From: JADJXM01 sp937967285
GTDB lineage: Bacteria > Acidobacteriota > Blastocatellia > RBC074
Reading direction: 5' to 3'
DNA length: 64,000 nucleotides
NCBI GenBank assembly: GCA_050249535.1
Contig: JBFWQI010000002.1
Location: 124,001 to 188,000, forward strand
This document shows, piece after piece, positions 13,001 to 27,522 of this stretch (within the stretch, counting starts at the first letter, position 1; every line of letters begins with the position of its first letter). The notes under the pieces were generated by a model. That model did not search any database, was not told the DNA's origin, and saw only the letters and a program-made list of their open reading frames with translations. The position numbers and the translations under genes were made by a program.

Positions 13001-13369
13001 TCCGCATCGGATGGCGACATCTTCCCGGCGATGTTCCGCGAAGCGGGGCTCGGGCCACTGATCGGTAAAAGGTCGTGGGGCGGAGTGGTCGGTATCAGCA
13101 ACCGTGGTGCGCTGATCGACGGCGGAAGCATCAGCGTTCCTGAATCCGGCTTCGCCAGCAGGAAAGGCGAGTGGATCATCGAGGGCTATGGCGTCGACCC
13201 CGATATCGAGGTCGACCGCGAGCCCAAAGCCCTGCTCCGGGGACAAGATCAGCAGCTCGAACGCGCGGTGAGCGAACTGATGAACAAACTGAAAGGCAGA
13301 GAGGTGAAACTGCCTCCGAAGCCCGCCGGGCCGATCAAGACCCCGCAGGCTCTTTCGGGGAAACAGTAA
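10052..13369 (+). CDS. Tricorn-type protease, S41 family
   Basis: An exported protease of 1105 residues, close to the length of archaeal tricorn. It has a signal peptide ending near AAGQ. Residues 25-330 form a first beta-propeller of PD40/WD40-like blades (SPDGKWIAFTG, SPDGSQIVYSP) and 340-560 a second (SPDGSRIAYISD, SPDGSRIAFSD). A linker rich in Lys, Glu and Pro follows. A helical C1 region begins near 700, then a PDZ-like segment (NIKTGDYVLAINGEEL) and the S41 core. The likely nucleophile is Ser986 in NSASDGDIF, matching the Ser-Asp of tricorn (965-966). The base is His761 in VQHAYVEGG and the Glu is near 1031 (VPESGF). Tricorn's Ser745 before the His is replaced by Gln here. It probably degrades peptides in the periplasm. 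Confidence 0.9.
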   Translation: MNSLLIRTLILASFLSLPFSAAGQTRLLRFPDVHGEKVVFTYGGDLWTAPVTGGTATRLTAHPGMELFAKFSPDGKWIAFTGQYDGDEQVYVIPATGGEPKMLTHYPAFGPLAPRWGYDNQVYGWTRDGRSIIFRSLRDSWALGVAHLYTVSMNGGPAEQMPMPEAGSGDLSPDGSQIVYSPQSRDFRSEKRYGGGTANVLYIFNLSTYETRRISEGPRPSRDPMWIGNTIYFDSDRDGHFNLYAYDVPGGKTTQVTFNKTWDVRWPSSDNAGRIVYELNGELHLFDTKSRKDVAISILVPDDGLYKRPGRVPAANNIEDAALSPKGERVLFSARGDIFTAPVEKGPTRNLTNSCDAHDKWPRWSPDGSRIAYISDKSGEEEVWIVAQDGSKPPEQMTTGGRAMRYAPEWSPDGSRIAFSDKDGKIFVLTTADRKLVEIADAPRGQVRDYVWSPRGNFLAFSYAGSNNMASVYVWNPTDGKVNRVTEGFFNAFNPAWDPQGNYLYYLSDREFAPQISSIEFNYALNRETGIYALALRKDVKHPFPPESDEVTIAKEGEKTDAKPQEKIDQGGPGGTKPPAAMTIDFDGLAARTARVPVQGDNYNGLSTKSGFILYVVGPAFYYGRAPDRQPQLRIFSLKDRKETTLADGIAGYVLSDDGSKVLVRQGPNFVMMDAVARADQPKKNVSTAGLMVDRVPVEEWTQIFNEVWRRYRDWFYVTNMHGYDWEALRDQYRPLLQHVSHRSDLNYVIAEMISELTVQHAYVEGGDWQSPARPRAGLPGARFELDRQSGRYRVAKIFEGQNEETIYRSPLTEIGVNIKTGDYVLAINGEELKADEDPYRLLRNKADSPVVLTVNDRPTFDGSRTVSYNPVTDERNLIYLDWVLGNKRKVEELSGGRLGYVHIPDMGANGIREFIKWYYPQLNREGLVVDARANGGGNVSRMIIERLARKWLALNYGRTSDFANTYPDGVFIGPMAALLDQNSASDGDIFPAMFREAGLGPLIGKRSWGGVVGISNRGALIDGGSISVPESGFASRKGEWIIEGYGVDPDIEVDREPKALLRGQDQQLERAVSELMNKLKGREVKLPPKPAGPIKTPQALSGKQ

Positions 13370-13371
13370 TA

Positions 13372-13511
<140 letters not shown>

Positions 13512-13513
13512 CT

Positions 13514-14833
13514 TCAATCGGAGATAGCCTGATAGGTCATCACGCGGAACTCTGAGCCGTACTCGAGCCCGTTGTGCGGCAGGATCTGAATCATGAAGAT
13601 ACCGATCAGCTGTTCCTGCGGATCGATCCAGAACTTCGTGCCGGCCGCGCCGCCCCAGTTGAATTCACCTGGCGATCCCATGACTCCCGCTTCTCCGGGA
13701 GCCTTGCTGACCGCGAAGCCCAGTCCGAATCCGGTCCCGGGACCCATCCCGGGTATGCTGCCCAGATGATCGCTGCTCATTAATTGAACCGTCTTGCGAC
13801 CCAGCAGGCGTTTCCCCTTGAACACTCCCTGATCGAGCAGCATCTGGCAGAAGTTCAGATAATCATAGGCCGTCGAGGTCAGCCCGCCTCCGCCTGAGAG
13901 CATGCCCATCGACGAGAGGAAATCCGGCACGGCGTTCGGGAACGCGTCAAAGCATTCCTGCCGGCTGGAACATGTCGGCGAGGCCGCGAGCTTGCCCTCT
14001 TTGGTGATTGTGTAGAGCCGTGCGAAACGATCCTTTTTGCCGGCCGGGACGACGAAGGCAGTGTCGTTCATCTCGAGCGGCGTGAAGATGCGCTCCTGCA
14101 GAAACCGATCGAACGGCATCCCTGAGAGCACCTCGATCAGACGCCCCTGCACATCCACCGATACGCTGTAATGCCAGCGCGTGCCCGGCTCGTACTGAAG
14201 CGGTATGGCCGCCAGATCCCTGACGAAATCGGCCAGATTCAACTGGCTCAGAATCCTGGCCTTGCGATATTCGCGATCGACGAGCGTATCGCCGAAGACG
14301 CCGTAGGTCAGCCCGGCAGTGTGCCTCATCAGGTCCCTGACGGTGATCGGGCGCCTGGCCGGAACGGTCTTCATGACGGGCTTTCCGGTTTGCGGATCCT
14401 TTTCTTCGATCGCGACCTGCATCTTTGCAAACTCGGGCAGGTATTTGGCGACCGGATCGTTGAGCTGAAACTTGCCTTCCTCGAAGAGCATCATCAGCGC
14501 CACGCTGGTGATCGGCTTGGTCATCGAATAGATGCGATGGATCGTGTCCATCCTCATCGGCCTTCCGGCTTCGACATCCGCCATGCCGAATGCTTCCTGA
14601 TAAGCGATCTTGCCCTGCCGCGCGATCAGTCCGGCCGCGCCGGGTATGCGTTTTTCAGCGACGTGCCGGTTCATCACCGGGCGGATGCGATCCAGCCGGC
14701 CGGATGACAACCCGACCGATTCGGGCGAGACAACGACCGGATCGTTTCCGGCACGGCTCGCCACGGGAGCAATCAACGGACTGACGATCAGCGCCAGCAT
14801 CAGCGCCGCTACGGGAATTAACGTTCGTTTCAT
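13514..14833 (-). CDS. Exported serine hydrolase, beta-lactamase (class C/EstB) fold
   Basis: A 439-residue enzyme of the beta-lactamase/transpeptidase-like family with a signal peptide (MKRTLIPVAALMLALIVSPL) cleaved near SRAG. The catalytic S-x-x-K is SMTK at 103-106. The second motif is the Tyr of HYSVSVD near 222, with Ser-Val in place of the usual Asn. The third motif is WGGAAGTKFWID near 400, where W-G-G replaces the K-T-G of true beta-lactamases; this variant is common in EstB-like esterases. A carboxylesterase or D-aminopeptidase-like activity is therefore more likely than antibiotic hydrolysis. It is monocistronic and ends against repeat D. Confidence 0.87.
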   Translation of the reverse strand: MKRTLIPVAALMLALIVSPLIAPVASRAGNDPVVVSPESVGLSSGRLDRIRPVMNRHVAEKRIPGAAGLIARQGKIAYQEAFGMADVEAGRPMRMDTIHRIYSMTKPITSVALMMLFEEGKFQLNDPVAKYLPEFAKMQVAIEEKDPQTGKPVMKTVPARRPITVRDLMRHTAGLTYGVFGDTLVDREYRKARILSQLNLADFVRDLAAIPLQYEPGTRWHYSVSVDVQGRLIEVLSGMPFDRFLQERIFTPLEMNDTAFVVPAGKKDRFARLYTITKEGKLAASPTCSSRQECFDAFPNAVPDFLSSMGMLSGGGGLTSTAYDYLNFCQMLLDQGVFKGKRLLGRKTVQLMSSDHLGSIPGMGPGTGFGLGFAVSKAPGEAGVMGSPGEFNWGGAAGTKFWIDPQEQLIGIFMIQILPHNGLEYGSEFRVMTYQAISD

Positions 14834-14893
14834 GGTTCCTCCGGAAAAACCTGATATCGGACAAACTGCCGGTTCGATCTGAAACCCGGCGGC

Positions 14894-16351
14894 TCAGTTT
14901 TTGTGTTTGATCGAGTAGAGCCGGTGCTCCGTGCGAATCAGCAGCCGCTCCCCGACGATCGCGGGTGACGCCAGCGCAAGATCGTCCAGCTCGTTCACAT
15001 GCAGCAGCTTGAAATTCTCGCCTGTCGAGATGACAAAGGTCTGCCCCTCCTCGCTCAGACAGAAGAGCTTCCCATTGTAGGCCCAGGGCGAGGTCGTGAA
15101 CGCCGTGGCCGCCGGATCGATCCGCGTCTTGTAGGTCAGCTTACCGGTCTTCGCATCGAAACGGCTCAGGATGCCTGTTTCGGTCAACGCATAGATGCCG
15201 CCCTCATAGGCCACGGGCGACGGCAGATAAGTCCCGGCGCGCGCCTGCGACCAGACGACGAACTCATTCGACGTCTCGCCATCCTTGAGAGAGATATCGC
15301 CCGATGCGCCGGGGCGAACCGCAAACAGCGTCTTGCCGCGTCCGCCGTCGATGTAGAGCAGACCGTCGTATGCGAACGGCATCGGGATAGGTGTAGCCGC
15401 CATTCCCGAAAGCCGCCACAGCTCCTTCCCCGCGAGGTCGTAGCTGACAGCCGTGTCGGGCCCGATCGTCACAATTTCTGTCCGCCGCGCGTGCTTCCAG
15501 AGATATGGCGTAGCCCAGCCGGACCGCTGCTGAGGCTGTCCGTTGCCGCCGAGATCCCGGTTCGTCCGCCAGATCTGTTTGCCCGATTTCTTATCGAATG
15601 CTGCTATGTACTGCTGCTTCTCGTTGTCATTGACGACCACCAGCAGGTCGCCCGCAAGCACCGGCGAACTCCCGGTCCCGAAATCGAGGTAGATCGGATT
15701 GGCATCGAGCGCTGTCGTCCAGACCTGATTCCCCTTCAGATCGAACGCCCACATCCCGAGATTGCCGACGTAGACGAAAACGTGCTTCCCGTCGGTCACC
15801 GGGCTCTCGGAGGAGAAGCTATTCTTGCGGTGACGTCCGCCGGGAGGCTTGCCGGCGTAAAACTCCTTCCGCCAGTCCACCTTCCCGGTCTTCAGATCCA
15901 GGCAATAGATGAAATATTGGAGCTTGACCTCATGCGGCAATTCGATATCGCGTTCCGTCACCCGTTCGAGCACCTTGTCCATCGGCAGTCCCTGACGGCG
16001 CAGCTCGGCGACGTATTCGTTGCTGTACTCCGTGCCGATCTGCGGAGGCTTCGACTTGCCTTCGGTGATTACAGTCGTCAGGTAGACTTTGCCGCCCGTC
16101 ACGATGGGCGACGACCAGCCGCGACCGGGAAGATCGAGAGACCACTCGACATTCTCTGTCTTCGACCACTTGTCCGGCAGCCGTTCGTGCTTTCCGACCG
16201 GATTCGACTCCGGCCCGCGGAACTGAGGCCAGACAGGATCCTGCGCTTTCGCCGTCGCCGATCCCATCAAGACACATAACAGCAAAGAAAAAACAGCGGG
16301 AATCAGACGATCAGAAGATCCCCCGACCGCCGCCGGACCATAAAAAATCAT
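14894..16351 (-). CDS. Exported PQQ-like beta-propeller protein
   Basis: A protein of about 485 residues from the ATG at 16351, which has AAGGAG 7 bases upstream; an 18-codon longer reading has no such site. The hydrophobic start ends near AKAQDP. The mature part opens WPQFRGPESNPVG, the usual beginning of PQQ-binding-like propellers in Planctomycetes and Acidobacteria, and contains repeated blades (YCLDLKTGKVDWRKEF, AAFDKKSGKQIWRTN, SRFDAKTGKLTYKTR). No heme motif (CxxCH) is seen, so it is probably not a quinoprotein dehydrogenase but an exported scaffold or unknown enzyme. It lies downstream of the LVIVD and DUF305 genes on the same strand and may share their transcript (186-bp gap). Confidence 0.83.
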   Translation of the reverse strand: MIFYGPAAVGGSSDRLIPAVFSLLLCVLMGSATAKAQDPVWPQFRGPESNPVGKHERLPDKWSKTENVEWSLDLPGRGWSSPIVTGGKVYLTTVITEGKSKPPQIGTEYSNEYVAELRRQGLPMDKVLERVTERDIELPHEVKLQYFIYCLDLKTGKVDWRKEFYAGKPPGGRHRKNSFSSESPVTDGKHVFVYVGNLGMWAFDLKGNQVWTTALDANPIYLDFGTGSSPVLAGDLLVVVNDNEKQQYIAAFDKKSGKQIWRTNRDLGGNGQPQQRSGWATPYLWKHARRTEIVTIGPDTAVSYDLAGKELWRLSGMAATPIPMPFAYDGLLYIDGGRGKTLFAVRPGASGDISLKDGETSNEFVVWSQARAGTYLPSPVAYEGGIYALTETGILSRFDAKTGKLTYKTRIDPAATAFTTSPWAYNGKLFCLSEEGQTFVISTGENFKLLHVNELDDLALASPAIVGERLLIRTEHRLYSIKHKN

Positions 16352-16537
16352 CAATTGCTCCTTTGAGTTGCGCACGCATTCGGTGCGCACGCGCCCCGCG
16401 TGCATAATGCGTGCTTTCGGCTCTTAACCAGTCGGTATCAGGGATCGGTCGATATTCGAATACAACGCCAAACCGCCGGGAGAGCCCGGGGATATCTTCT
16501 GAAAGATTCCCCTCACCCGCCCGGCGGTTTCTGCAGA

Positions 16538-19233
<2,696 letters not shown>

Positions 19234-19345
19234 TGTGTGAGAAATAAAACGCGGTAAGTTCTTGAACATAGCAGCGCTCACATTACCATACTCCATAAAA
19301 AGTGCATATCAACCGGAAGCGGACATGTTTCACCGCCTCCCATCT

Positions 19346-20467
<1,122 letters not shown>

Positions 20468-20491
20468 AACGACTCTCCTGTTGCCTGCCCG

Positions 20492-20962
20492 TCATTCCGA
20501 CCAATCGCCGAGGGCCTTTCGCGCGCTGACGATCTGGCCGAGATGATAAGCATTGTGATCGGCCACCAGCAGCGCCTGACGCAGATACGTCCGCCCTTCG
20601 CCGTGCGGAATCCCGGCCGTCAGATCCAGATTAGGGTCTTCGACCATCCCGATGACTTCTTCGAGGTCGGAGAAAAATGCAGCGACCGAAGCCGCCCACT
20701 CTTCCTCCGTCGGACCATCCCCTGGCCAGTAGCCTTCCGGAAATGCGGGAGAGACCCAGGAAGCGTCCTGCGTGTAGCGCCGGATATCTTCCTGAGCGAG
20801 GCGCATGTGCTCGAATTCTTCCCAGACCGAATGCAGGCCGCCGGCGGGCCGGACATTTCGCAACGATGGATCGAGGTTGTTCAAGGCCCGCTCGACGGTC
20901 AGGTGCGCGTGCCCGCCCCGCAATAACTCAACCAGATTTCTGCGCAAGACTGAATCGTTCAT
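20492..20962 (-). CDS. DinB-like four-helix protein
   Basis: A 156-residue protein of the DinB/YfiT superfamily: four helices with His residues in the expected places, SVWEEFEHMRLAQEDI in helix 2 and LLVADHNAYHLGQIVSARKAL in the last helix, which together form the metal site of the family. Members include thiol-dependent S-transferases and many of unknown role. It is probably translated just before the Gfo/Idh gene. The product is cytosolic with no signal. Confidence 0.85.
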   Translation of the reverse strand: MNDSVLRRNLVELLRGGHAHLTVERALNNLDPSLRNVRPAGGLHSVWEEFEHMRLAQEDIRRYTQDASWVSPAFPEGYWPGDGPTEEEWAASVAAFFSDLEEVIGMVEDPNLDLTAGIPHGEGRTYLRQALLVADHNAYHLGQIVSARKALGDWSE

Positions 20963-21115
20963 ATTGAACCGCCTGTTCTGAATGCTCGACTATAAACTTC
21001 TACATTCTGTCCCGAATCAATTTTCTCAGTTTTTTGAGTCTCCGTGAAACAGTGTTCAGCTCAGGTTGTCAAAATCCTGCGGGAGCATCGATAATTCCGA
21101 GCAAAATCAACTCAG

Positions 21116-21316
21116 CCCACAGAGGGGAAAAGAAAATTGGACAGGATTTACAGGATTTGACAGGATTTACAGGATTAAACCTGAGGATAAAATGAGCTCG
21201 AATATGAGTCGAAGTCCATTTGCCAGGGAATACAGGCCTGAATACCTTCAGACATAATCCTGTAAATCCTGTCAAATCCTGTAAATCCTGTCCAATTTTC
21301 TTTCCCCCTCTGTGGG
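21116..21316. repeat. Large near-perfect inverted repeat, family B (acaggattt type)
   Basis: Arms of about 62 bp (21116-21177 and 21255-21316) enclose an approximately 77-bp loop. Each arm starts with cccacagaggg at the outer edge, then aaagaaaattggacaggatt, then three further direct copies of acaggatt. The pairing is almost perfect, so this can form a cruciform or a very stable RNA hairpin directly upstream of the acylase gene. The loop is AT-rich with no open frame of note. The stretch 20963-21115 before it holds nothing recognisable. Confidence 0.92.
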
Positions 21317-21335
21317 CAATAAAAGGGATTCTAAA

Positions 21336-23498
<2,163 letters not shown>

Positions 23499-23530
23499 GG
23501 CGTTGGAAAGCGGCCGGGCTACACACTCCG

Positions 23531-24649
23531 TTACGTCGCCGCGGTTTTGCGCCCCGGGCGACGCCATCGCTTCACCGAAACCCACAGTCCGGTTACGACC
23601 AGCACTGTTCCGCCGATGGAAATGAGCCCCCAGAGTATCCGGGCGGCCGGATGATACGGTTCAAATGTATGGAATTTACCGAAATTTGTGCGCAACCAGC
23701 CGACAGGGCCGGTCCCTGAACCGTCGAAGCGCAACAGCTCCTTTCCGCTGTATGGATCAATAACAAGCTGCAAGTTACTTCCATCGGCATCGAGAAACAC
23801 CTTTATCGGGCTCCGTTTCCCGTTCCCGGGCTGAATACCGGTTATCCTCCGTCCGGGCAATTCTGCTCGAATCCTGTCCACGATCAAGTCCATCGATACC
23901 TTTGCGTCCCCTTCTGGAACAGTAATGGCAGGTACAACGGCCTGGGATGGAGACCCCTGGAGATTCTCCAGCGCCGGCCAGATGCTCCGGCCCCACGTGA
24001 ACATGACTCCCGTAAGTGCCATCACCAGTAGCGGAAGCAATGCAACCAGTCCCAGAGCATTATGCCAGTCGAGCGCGTGACCCCGCTTCCACGCTCGCGC
24101 AAAGGTCCGGCCTCGCAAAGGCCACCAGAGCACGAATCCAAGCAGGCAGGTCACCATCAGAACAAGGGAGCTGACGCCAACAATCTGCTGCCCGATCCTG
24201 CCGCCGGCCAGGCGCCGGTGGAGATCAATCAGGGTTGCGCTGATCGAGAACTCCGCGTTCAACCGGGTAAGCGCGCCGGTGTAGGGATTCTGGAAGACTC
24301 GCACGGCCCGCCCTCCCTCCGGCCGCATTTCGGTCGCAAAGGCGGCATAGCTATGGGTTCGAGATTCAGGCAACCCGAGGTGATTTACAACCAATGGGGG
24401 GTCCGCGGAACGGTAGTTGTCCAGAACCTGCTGGACCGAAAGCGGAGTACCGGTTTCTTCAAGCTGAAAAAGCTCGCTTTGCTCCCAATGGAAGATGGAC
24501 TCTTCAAAGACCAGAATGCCGCCGGTCAGGCATACCACGGCTATCGGCAGAGCGGCTATCCAGCCGATCCATAAATGAAGATGAAACCAGATCGATCGCT
24601 TCTTCGCATCGGAACCAGATGTGCCGGTTTTTGGTAACGAATCATCCAT
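23531..24649 (-). CDS. PepSY-associated transmembrane protein (PiuB-like)
   Basis: A membrane protein of about 372 residues from the ATG at 24649; a TTG 15 codons upstream is less likely. It has four hydrophobic segments: IGWIAALPIAVVCLTGGILV (about residues 26-45), SLVLMVTCLLGFVLWWPL (about 165), LGLVALLPLLVMALTGVMF (about 205) and GLISIGGTVLVVTGLWVSV near the end. PepSY-like periplasmic domains lie between the first and second and after the third (VSMDLIVDRIRAELPGRRITGI). Conserved His in FHLHLWIGW and ALDWHNALG fit the heme-associated His of this family. Relatives are linked to siderophore or iron uptake, but no such genes adjoin it. Confidence 0.87.
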   Translation of the reverse strand: MDDSLPKTGTSGSDAKKRSIWFHLHLWIGWIAALPIAVVCLTGGILVFEESIFHWEQSELFQLEETGTPLSVQQVLDNYRSADPPLVVNHLGLPESRTHSYAAFATEMRPEGGRAVRVFQNPYTGALTRLNAEFSISATLIDLHRRLAGGRIGQQIVGVSSLVLMVTCLLGFVLWWPLRGRTFARAWKRGHALDWHNALGLVALLPLLVMALTGVMFTWGRSIWPALENLQGSPSQAVVPAITVPEGDAKVSMDLIVDRIRAELPGRRITGIQPGNGKRSPIKVFLDADGSNLQLVIDPYSGKELLRFDGSGTGPVGWLRTNFGKFHTFEPYHPAARILWGLISIGGTVLVVTGLWVSVKRWRRPGRKTAAT

Positions 24650-24923
24650 TTGAGAAATATGTGAAGTGAACCGCCCGGGATTTCCCCGAGTCAATTATCG
24701 TTGGGCCCGGCTGCGACAGCCGGCTCGTTATCCCGGAGATAATACATCATTACAAATTCCACATGCGGGGTATCAACGATACTCTTATGAACTATTGAAG
24801 AGAAAAACCTATGGGTAAGTCTCCAGGTCGAGGCTGACGGTAAGTCCGGACATTATTCGCACATGAGTTGAACAGGTTGTGGTTCTCGAAGTGGGAAGCG
24901 CCGGGGAAGCGGAGATAAACAAT

Positions 24924-24948
24924 GAAGCCGGGCTTTTGACCCGGCTTC
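24924..24948 (-). terminator. Probable terminator hairpin after the beta-helix gene
   Basis: A perfect 9-bp stem (gaagccggg with cccggcttc, 7-base loop) lies about 110 bp past the stop of the minus-strand beta-helix gene, with a modest T-rich tail (attgtttat) on that strand. The rest of 24650-25055 holds no gene that I can support. Confidence 0.6.
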
Positions 24949-25055
24949 GTTTATTCAGGCTATCCCCTTCCCCGCTCACGATCGCGGATCCACACCCGGC
25001 CGGCGGCGGCGCGCCCTGGCCGTAGCGGGAAAAGCGAGACTGGAATCCTATCGAA

Positions 25056-27224
25056 TCAGCATCCTATATTTGTCCTTATATTGTTGGCAGCATCAATCAA
25101 TTCGTCTCCCTGTTCCGCCGTCAGGCTCCCGTCATTAATGAACCCGTTCACCTGCTTGATGAAGGCGTTCAGCTGATTGCACGCCGCCCTGGTATTTCCA
25201 GCATCGAGCTTGAGGATGATTTCATTGAGCTTGTCGATCAAGCCGGCGCCCTCTGTCGGCGTCAGGACTCCACTCGTAATAATCGCCTGCACCTGCGTTT
25301 CCAGAACATCCGTCTGTTTCTGAGGTGTTCTCACAGTCACCGTGAAGCTGCAACTAGAACCATTCCCCGCTGCATCCGTCGCAGTTGCCGTCACCGTATG
25401 CGTGCCGAAAGTGAACAAGGTACCGGATACCGGACTGGTAACTACCGTCGGTGAGAGATCGCAGTTATCCGTAGCAGTCGCCAGGAAAGTGACTATCGCT
25501 CCCCCCTGAGCCAGTTTGCCGTCCACTGTTATCGGTGATGGGCAAGTGATGACCGGGGGCGTGCCGTCTGTCACAATGACTGACTGCGTAACGTAAGCAG
25601 ACTCGTTTCCGCTTGAATCCGTAGCCCAATAGGTAATGGTCGTAGTCCCGACGGGAAAGACGTTGGCGGCAGGAACCCCACTACGGTGGGTCATAGGATC
25701 GCTGCAATTGTCGCTCGCTGTCGCTGCGCCCAACTGTTCATCCGAGACAGTGATGCCACACGTCAGACATCCTGCACCAGTCGTCAACATCAGATCAGGA
25801 GGAGGCGTTATCGTTGGCGGAGTGTCGTCCACGACGATCACATTGGCTGTGCATGAGCTTGAAGCCTCCTTGGAATCGGTCACGGTCAGAGTGACCAAGG
25901 TCGTCCCAAGCGGATAGGGACCTGAAGGATTCTGAGTGAGCGTGACGGTGTCTCCGGCATCAGGATCGTATGATCCATTATCGATCGAGGCATCGACATC
26001 GCAGGTCGCACAGGCCGAAACTGTGACATTCTTGCATTGGGCGATGGGAGAACTATTGGCCTGCCATTCATACGCCCCCATGTCCACTGTTCCATTCTGG
26101 ATTCGAAGATGCCCGTCGAGGTCGGTTGTAACCCCGGTAGGAACTGCTGTGTTATTACCCGTGTCAATGCTGGGGGAACCTGGCTGCAAGTGCAGGTCGC
26201 CGCTACCAACGAATTGGGGGTCTGCATTTATGTTTCCGGTACCTGGATAACCGCCCTGCACGTTGGAATATGCGACGATGACATCTGGAAATATACTATA
26301 ATCATAAAGAATTTCACCCCAGAAGCTCTGGTTGTCGCCCCATAATATGCAGTTGGTAATGATACCGTTGCTGGCGTGTTCAAATGAAATCCCCCCTCCG
26401 TAATCCGCCGAATTACCAGTGAAGGTGCAGTTGGTAATGGTTGGGCTGTTGTTATAGTAGTTGGAGATCCCCCCACCAGAATAAGTCGCCGAATTGCCAG
26501 CGAAAGTGCAGTTGGTAATGGTCGGGTTGCTGTTGTTCCGATTGGACATTCCCCCACCATACCCCTCCGCCGAATTATCAGTGAAAGTGCAGTTGGTAAT
26601 GGTCGGGCTGCTGTAGTTCTCGTTGTACATCCCCCCGCCATCATAAGTCGCCGAATTATCGGTGAAGGTGCAGTTGATAATGGTCGGGCTGCTAGATATG
26701 TTATACATACCTCCACCCTTATTTCCAGAATTGCCAATAAAAGTGCAGTCAGATATTGTTGGGTTGCCAACCGAGTTGCTAATCCCTCCAGCAGAAGTAG
26801 TAGCGGTATTACCAGAAAAGGTACAATGAGATATGGTTAGATAACTTGAGCGTGTATATACGCCACCACCCCATCCAGCCAGACCGTTACGAAATGTAAA
26901 ACCTTCGACTCTTGCTGTCGCTGGTGCACCATATATTTCCATACAATTATTTGCATGATTTCCATCAATAATGGTCAAGCCTTCGCCAGCCCCTTTAAGG
27001 TAAAGATTCTTGCTCCACCACCAAACATGCTCTGTATATATACCTGCAGCGACTTCGATAGTATCTCCCTCACTGGCGGCGTCTAATGCGGCCTGGATGC
27101 TCGTATAGGCGCATCCTGTTGGACATACCTGCAAAGTTGTAGCGGAATGCGTCACTGTCGCAGGAAAGCTCAGCATTAGAACTGATAGAAGTGCTACAAG
27201 GAATGATATTTTGACAGGTTTCAT
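25056..27224 (-). CDS. Secreted parallel beta-helix protein with HYR repeats and C-terminal FIMAH domain
   Basis: A surface or secreted protein of 722 residues. The ATG at 27224 has a strong AAGGAGGTGG site; a 39-codon longer reading is rejected. Order: signal peptide to about residue 29; right-handed beta-helix (about 30-370) with at least five near-identical 31-residue coils of the form TITNCTFTGNSA-x-GGGISN; a short joining region; two or three HYR/Ig-like modules (TPPTITPPPDL, TPPVITCPSPITVDG, TVTATATDAAGNGSSC); and a FIMAH-type helical tail (LTPTEGAGLIDKLNEI, NDGSLTAEQGDELIDA). The helix region is visibly lower in GC than flanking genes and its coils are nearly identical at DNA level, pointing to recent duplication or transfer. 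An adhesive or glycan-binding role is more likely than enzymatic. Confidence 0.88.
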   Translation of the reverse strand: MKPVKISFLVALLSVLMLSFPATVTHSATTLQVCPTGCAYTSIQAALDAASEGDTIEVAAGIYTEHVWWWSKNLYLKGAGEGLTIIDGNHANNCMEIYGAPATARVEGFTFRNGLAGWGGGVYTRSSYLTISHCTFSGNTATTSAGGISNSVGNPTISDCTFIGNSGNKGGGMYNISSSPTIINCTFTDNSATYDGGGMYNENYSSPTITNCTFTDNSAEGYGGGMSNRNNSNPTITNCTFAGNSATYSGGGISNYYNNSPTITNCTFTGNSADYGGGISFEHASNGIITNCILWGDNQSFWGEILYDYSIFPDVIVAYSNVQGGYPGTGNINADPQFVGSGDLHLQPGSPSIDTGNNTAVPTGVTTDLDGHLRIQNGTVDMGAYEWQANSSPIAQCKNVTVSACATCDVDASIDNGSYDPDAGDTVTLTQNPSGPYPLGTTLVTLTVTDSKEASSSCTANVIVVDDTPPTITPPPDLMLTTGAGCLTCGITVSDEQLGAATASDNCSDPMTHRSGVPAANVFPVGTTTITYWATDSSGNESAYVTQSVIVTDGTPPVITCPSPITVDGKLAQGGAIVTFLATATDNCDLSPTVVTSPVSGTLFTFGTHTVTATATDAAGNGSSCSFTVTVRTPQKQTDVLETQVQAIITSGVLTPTEGAGLIDKLNEIILKLDAGNTRAACNQLNAFIKQVNGFINDGSLTAEQGDELIDAANNIRTNIGC

Positions 27225-27401
27225 CACCCACCTCCTTCGTTGAATGTCGCTGATTGAAGGAAGGTGCAAGCTCGTAACCGCTGCATGCAGACAGGATATT
27301 GCCAAGGCCTGCCTCGGTGCAGACCGGCTGAGTAATTTCACCCTTCTTATAGTCGCTTACAATCAAGCATGCAACTCTTGTACCACTAAGGGAAATCAGA
27401 T

Positions 27402-27429
27402 AAAAAGCCGGGCGATGATGCCCGGCTTT
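27402..27429 (-). terminator. Rho-independent terminator of the 27523 serine hydrolase gene
   Basis: On the minus strand a perfect 10-bp stem (aaagccgggc with gcccggcttt, loop atcatc) ends in a run of five T. It lies about 95 bp past the stop of the hydrolase gene and upstream of the beta-helix gene start. Confidence 0.82.
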
Positions 27430-27522
27430 CTGCCCTTCCCAATTCCCTCCCGCTTGAATACAGATACTGCAGGCGCTTTCTGCTGATTCAAACTGTCAGG
27501 CGTTGCGGCTTCCGCCCAACAT

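Noticed and set aside
13514..14833. Antibiotic-resistance beta-lactamase
   Set aside because: The K-T-G motif is replaced by W-G-G and the Y-x-N Asn is missing, which fits esterase-like members instead.
21312..21335. Upstream GTG start of the penicillin-acylase-family protein
   Set aside because: It lies in the end of the inverted repeat B; the ATG at 21336 gives a normal signal peptide.
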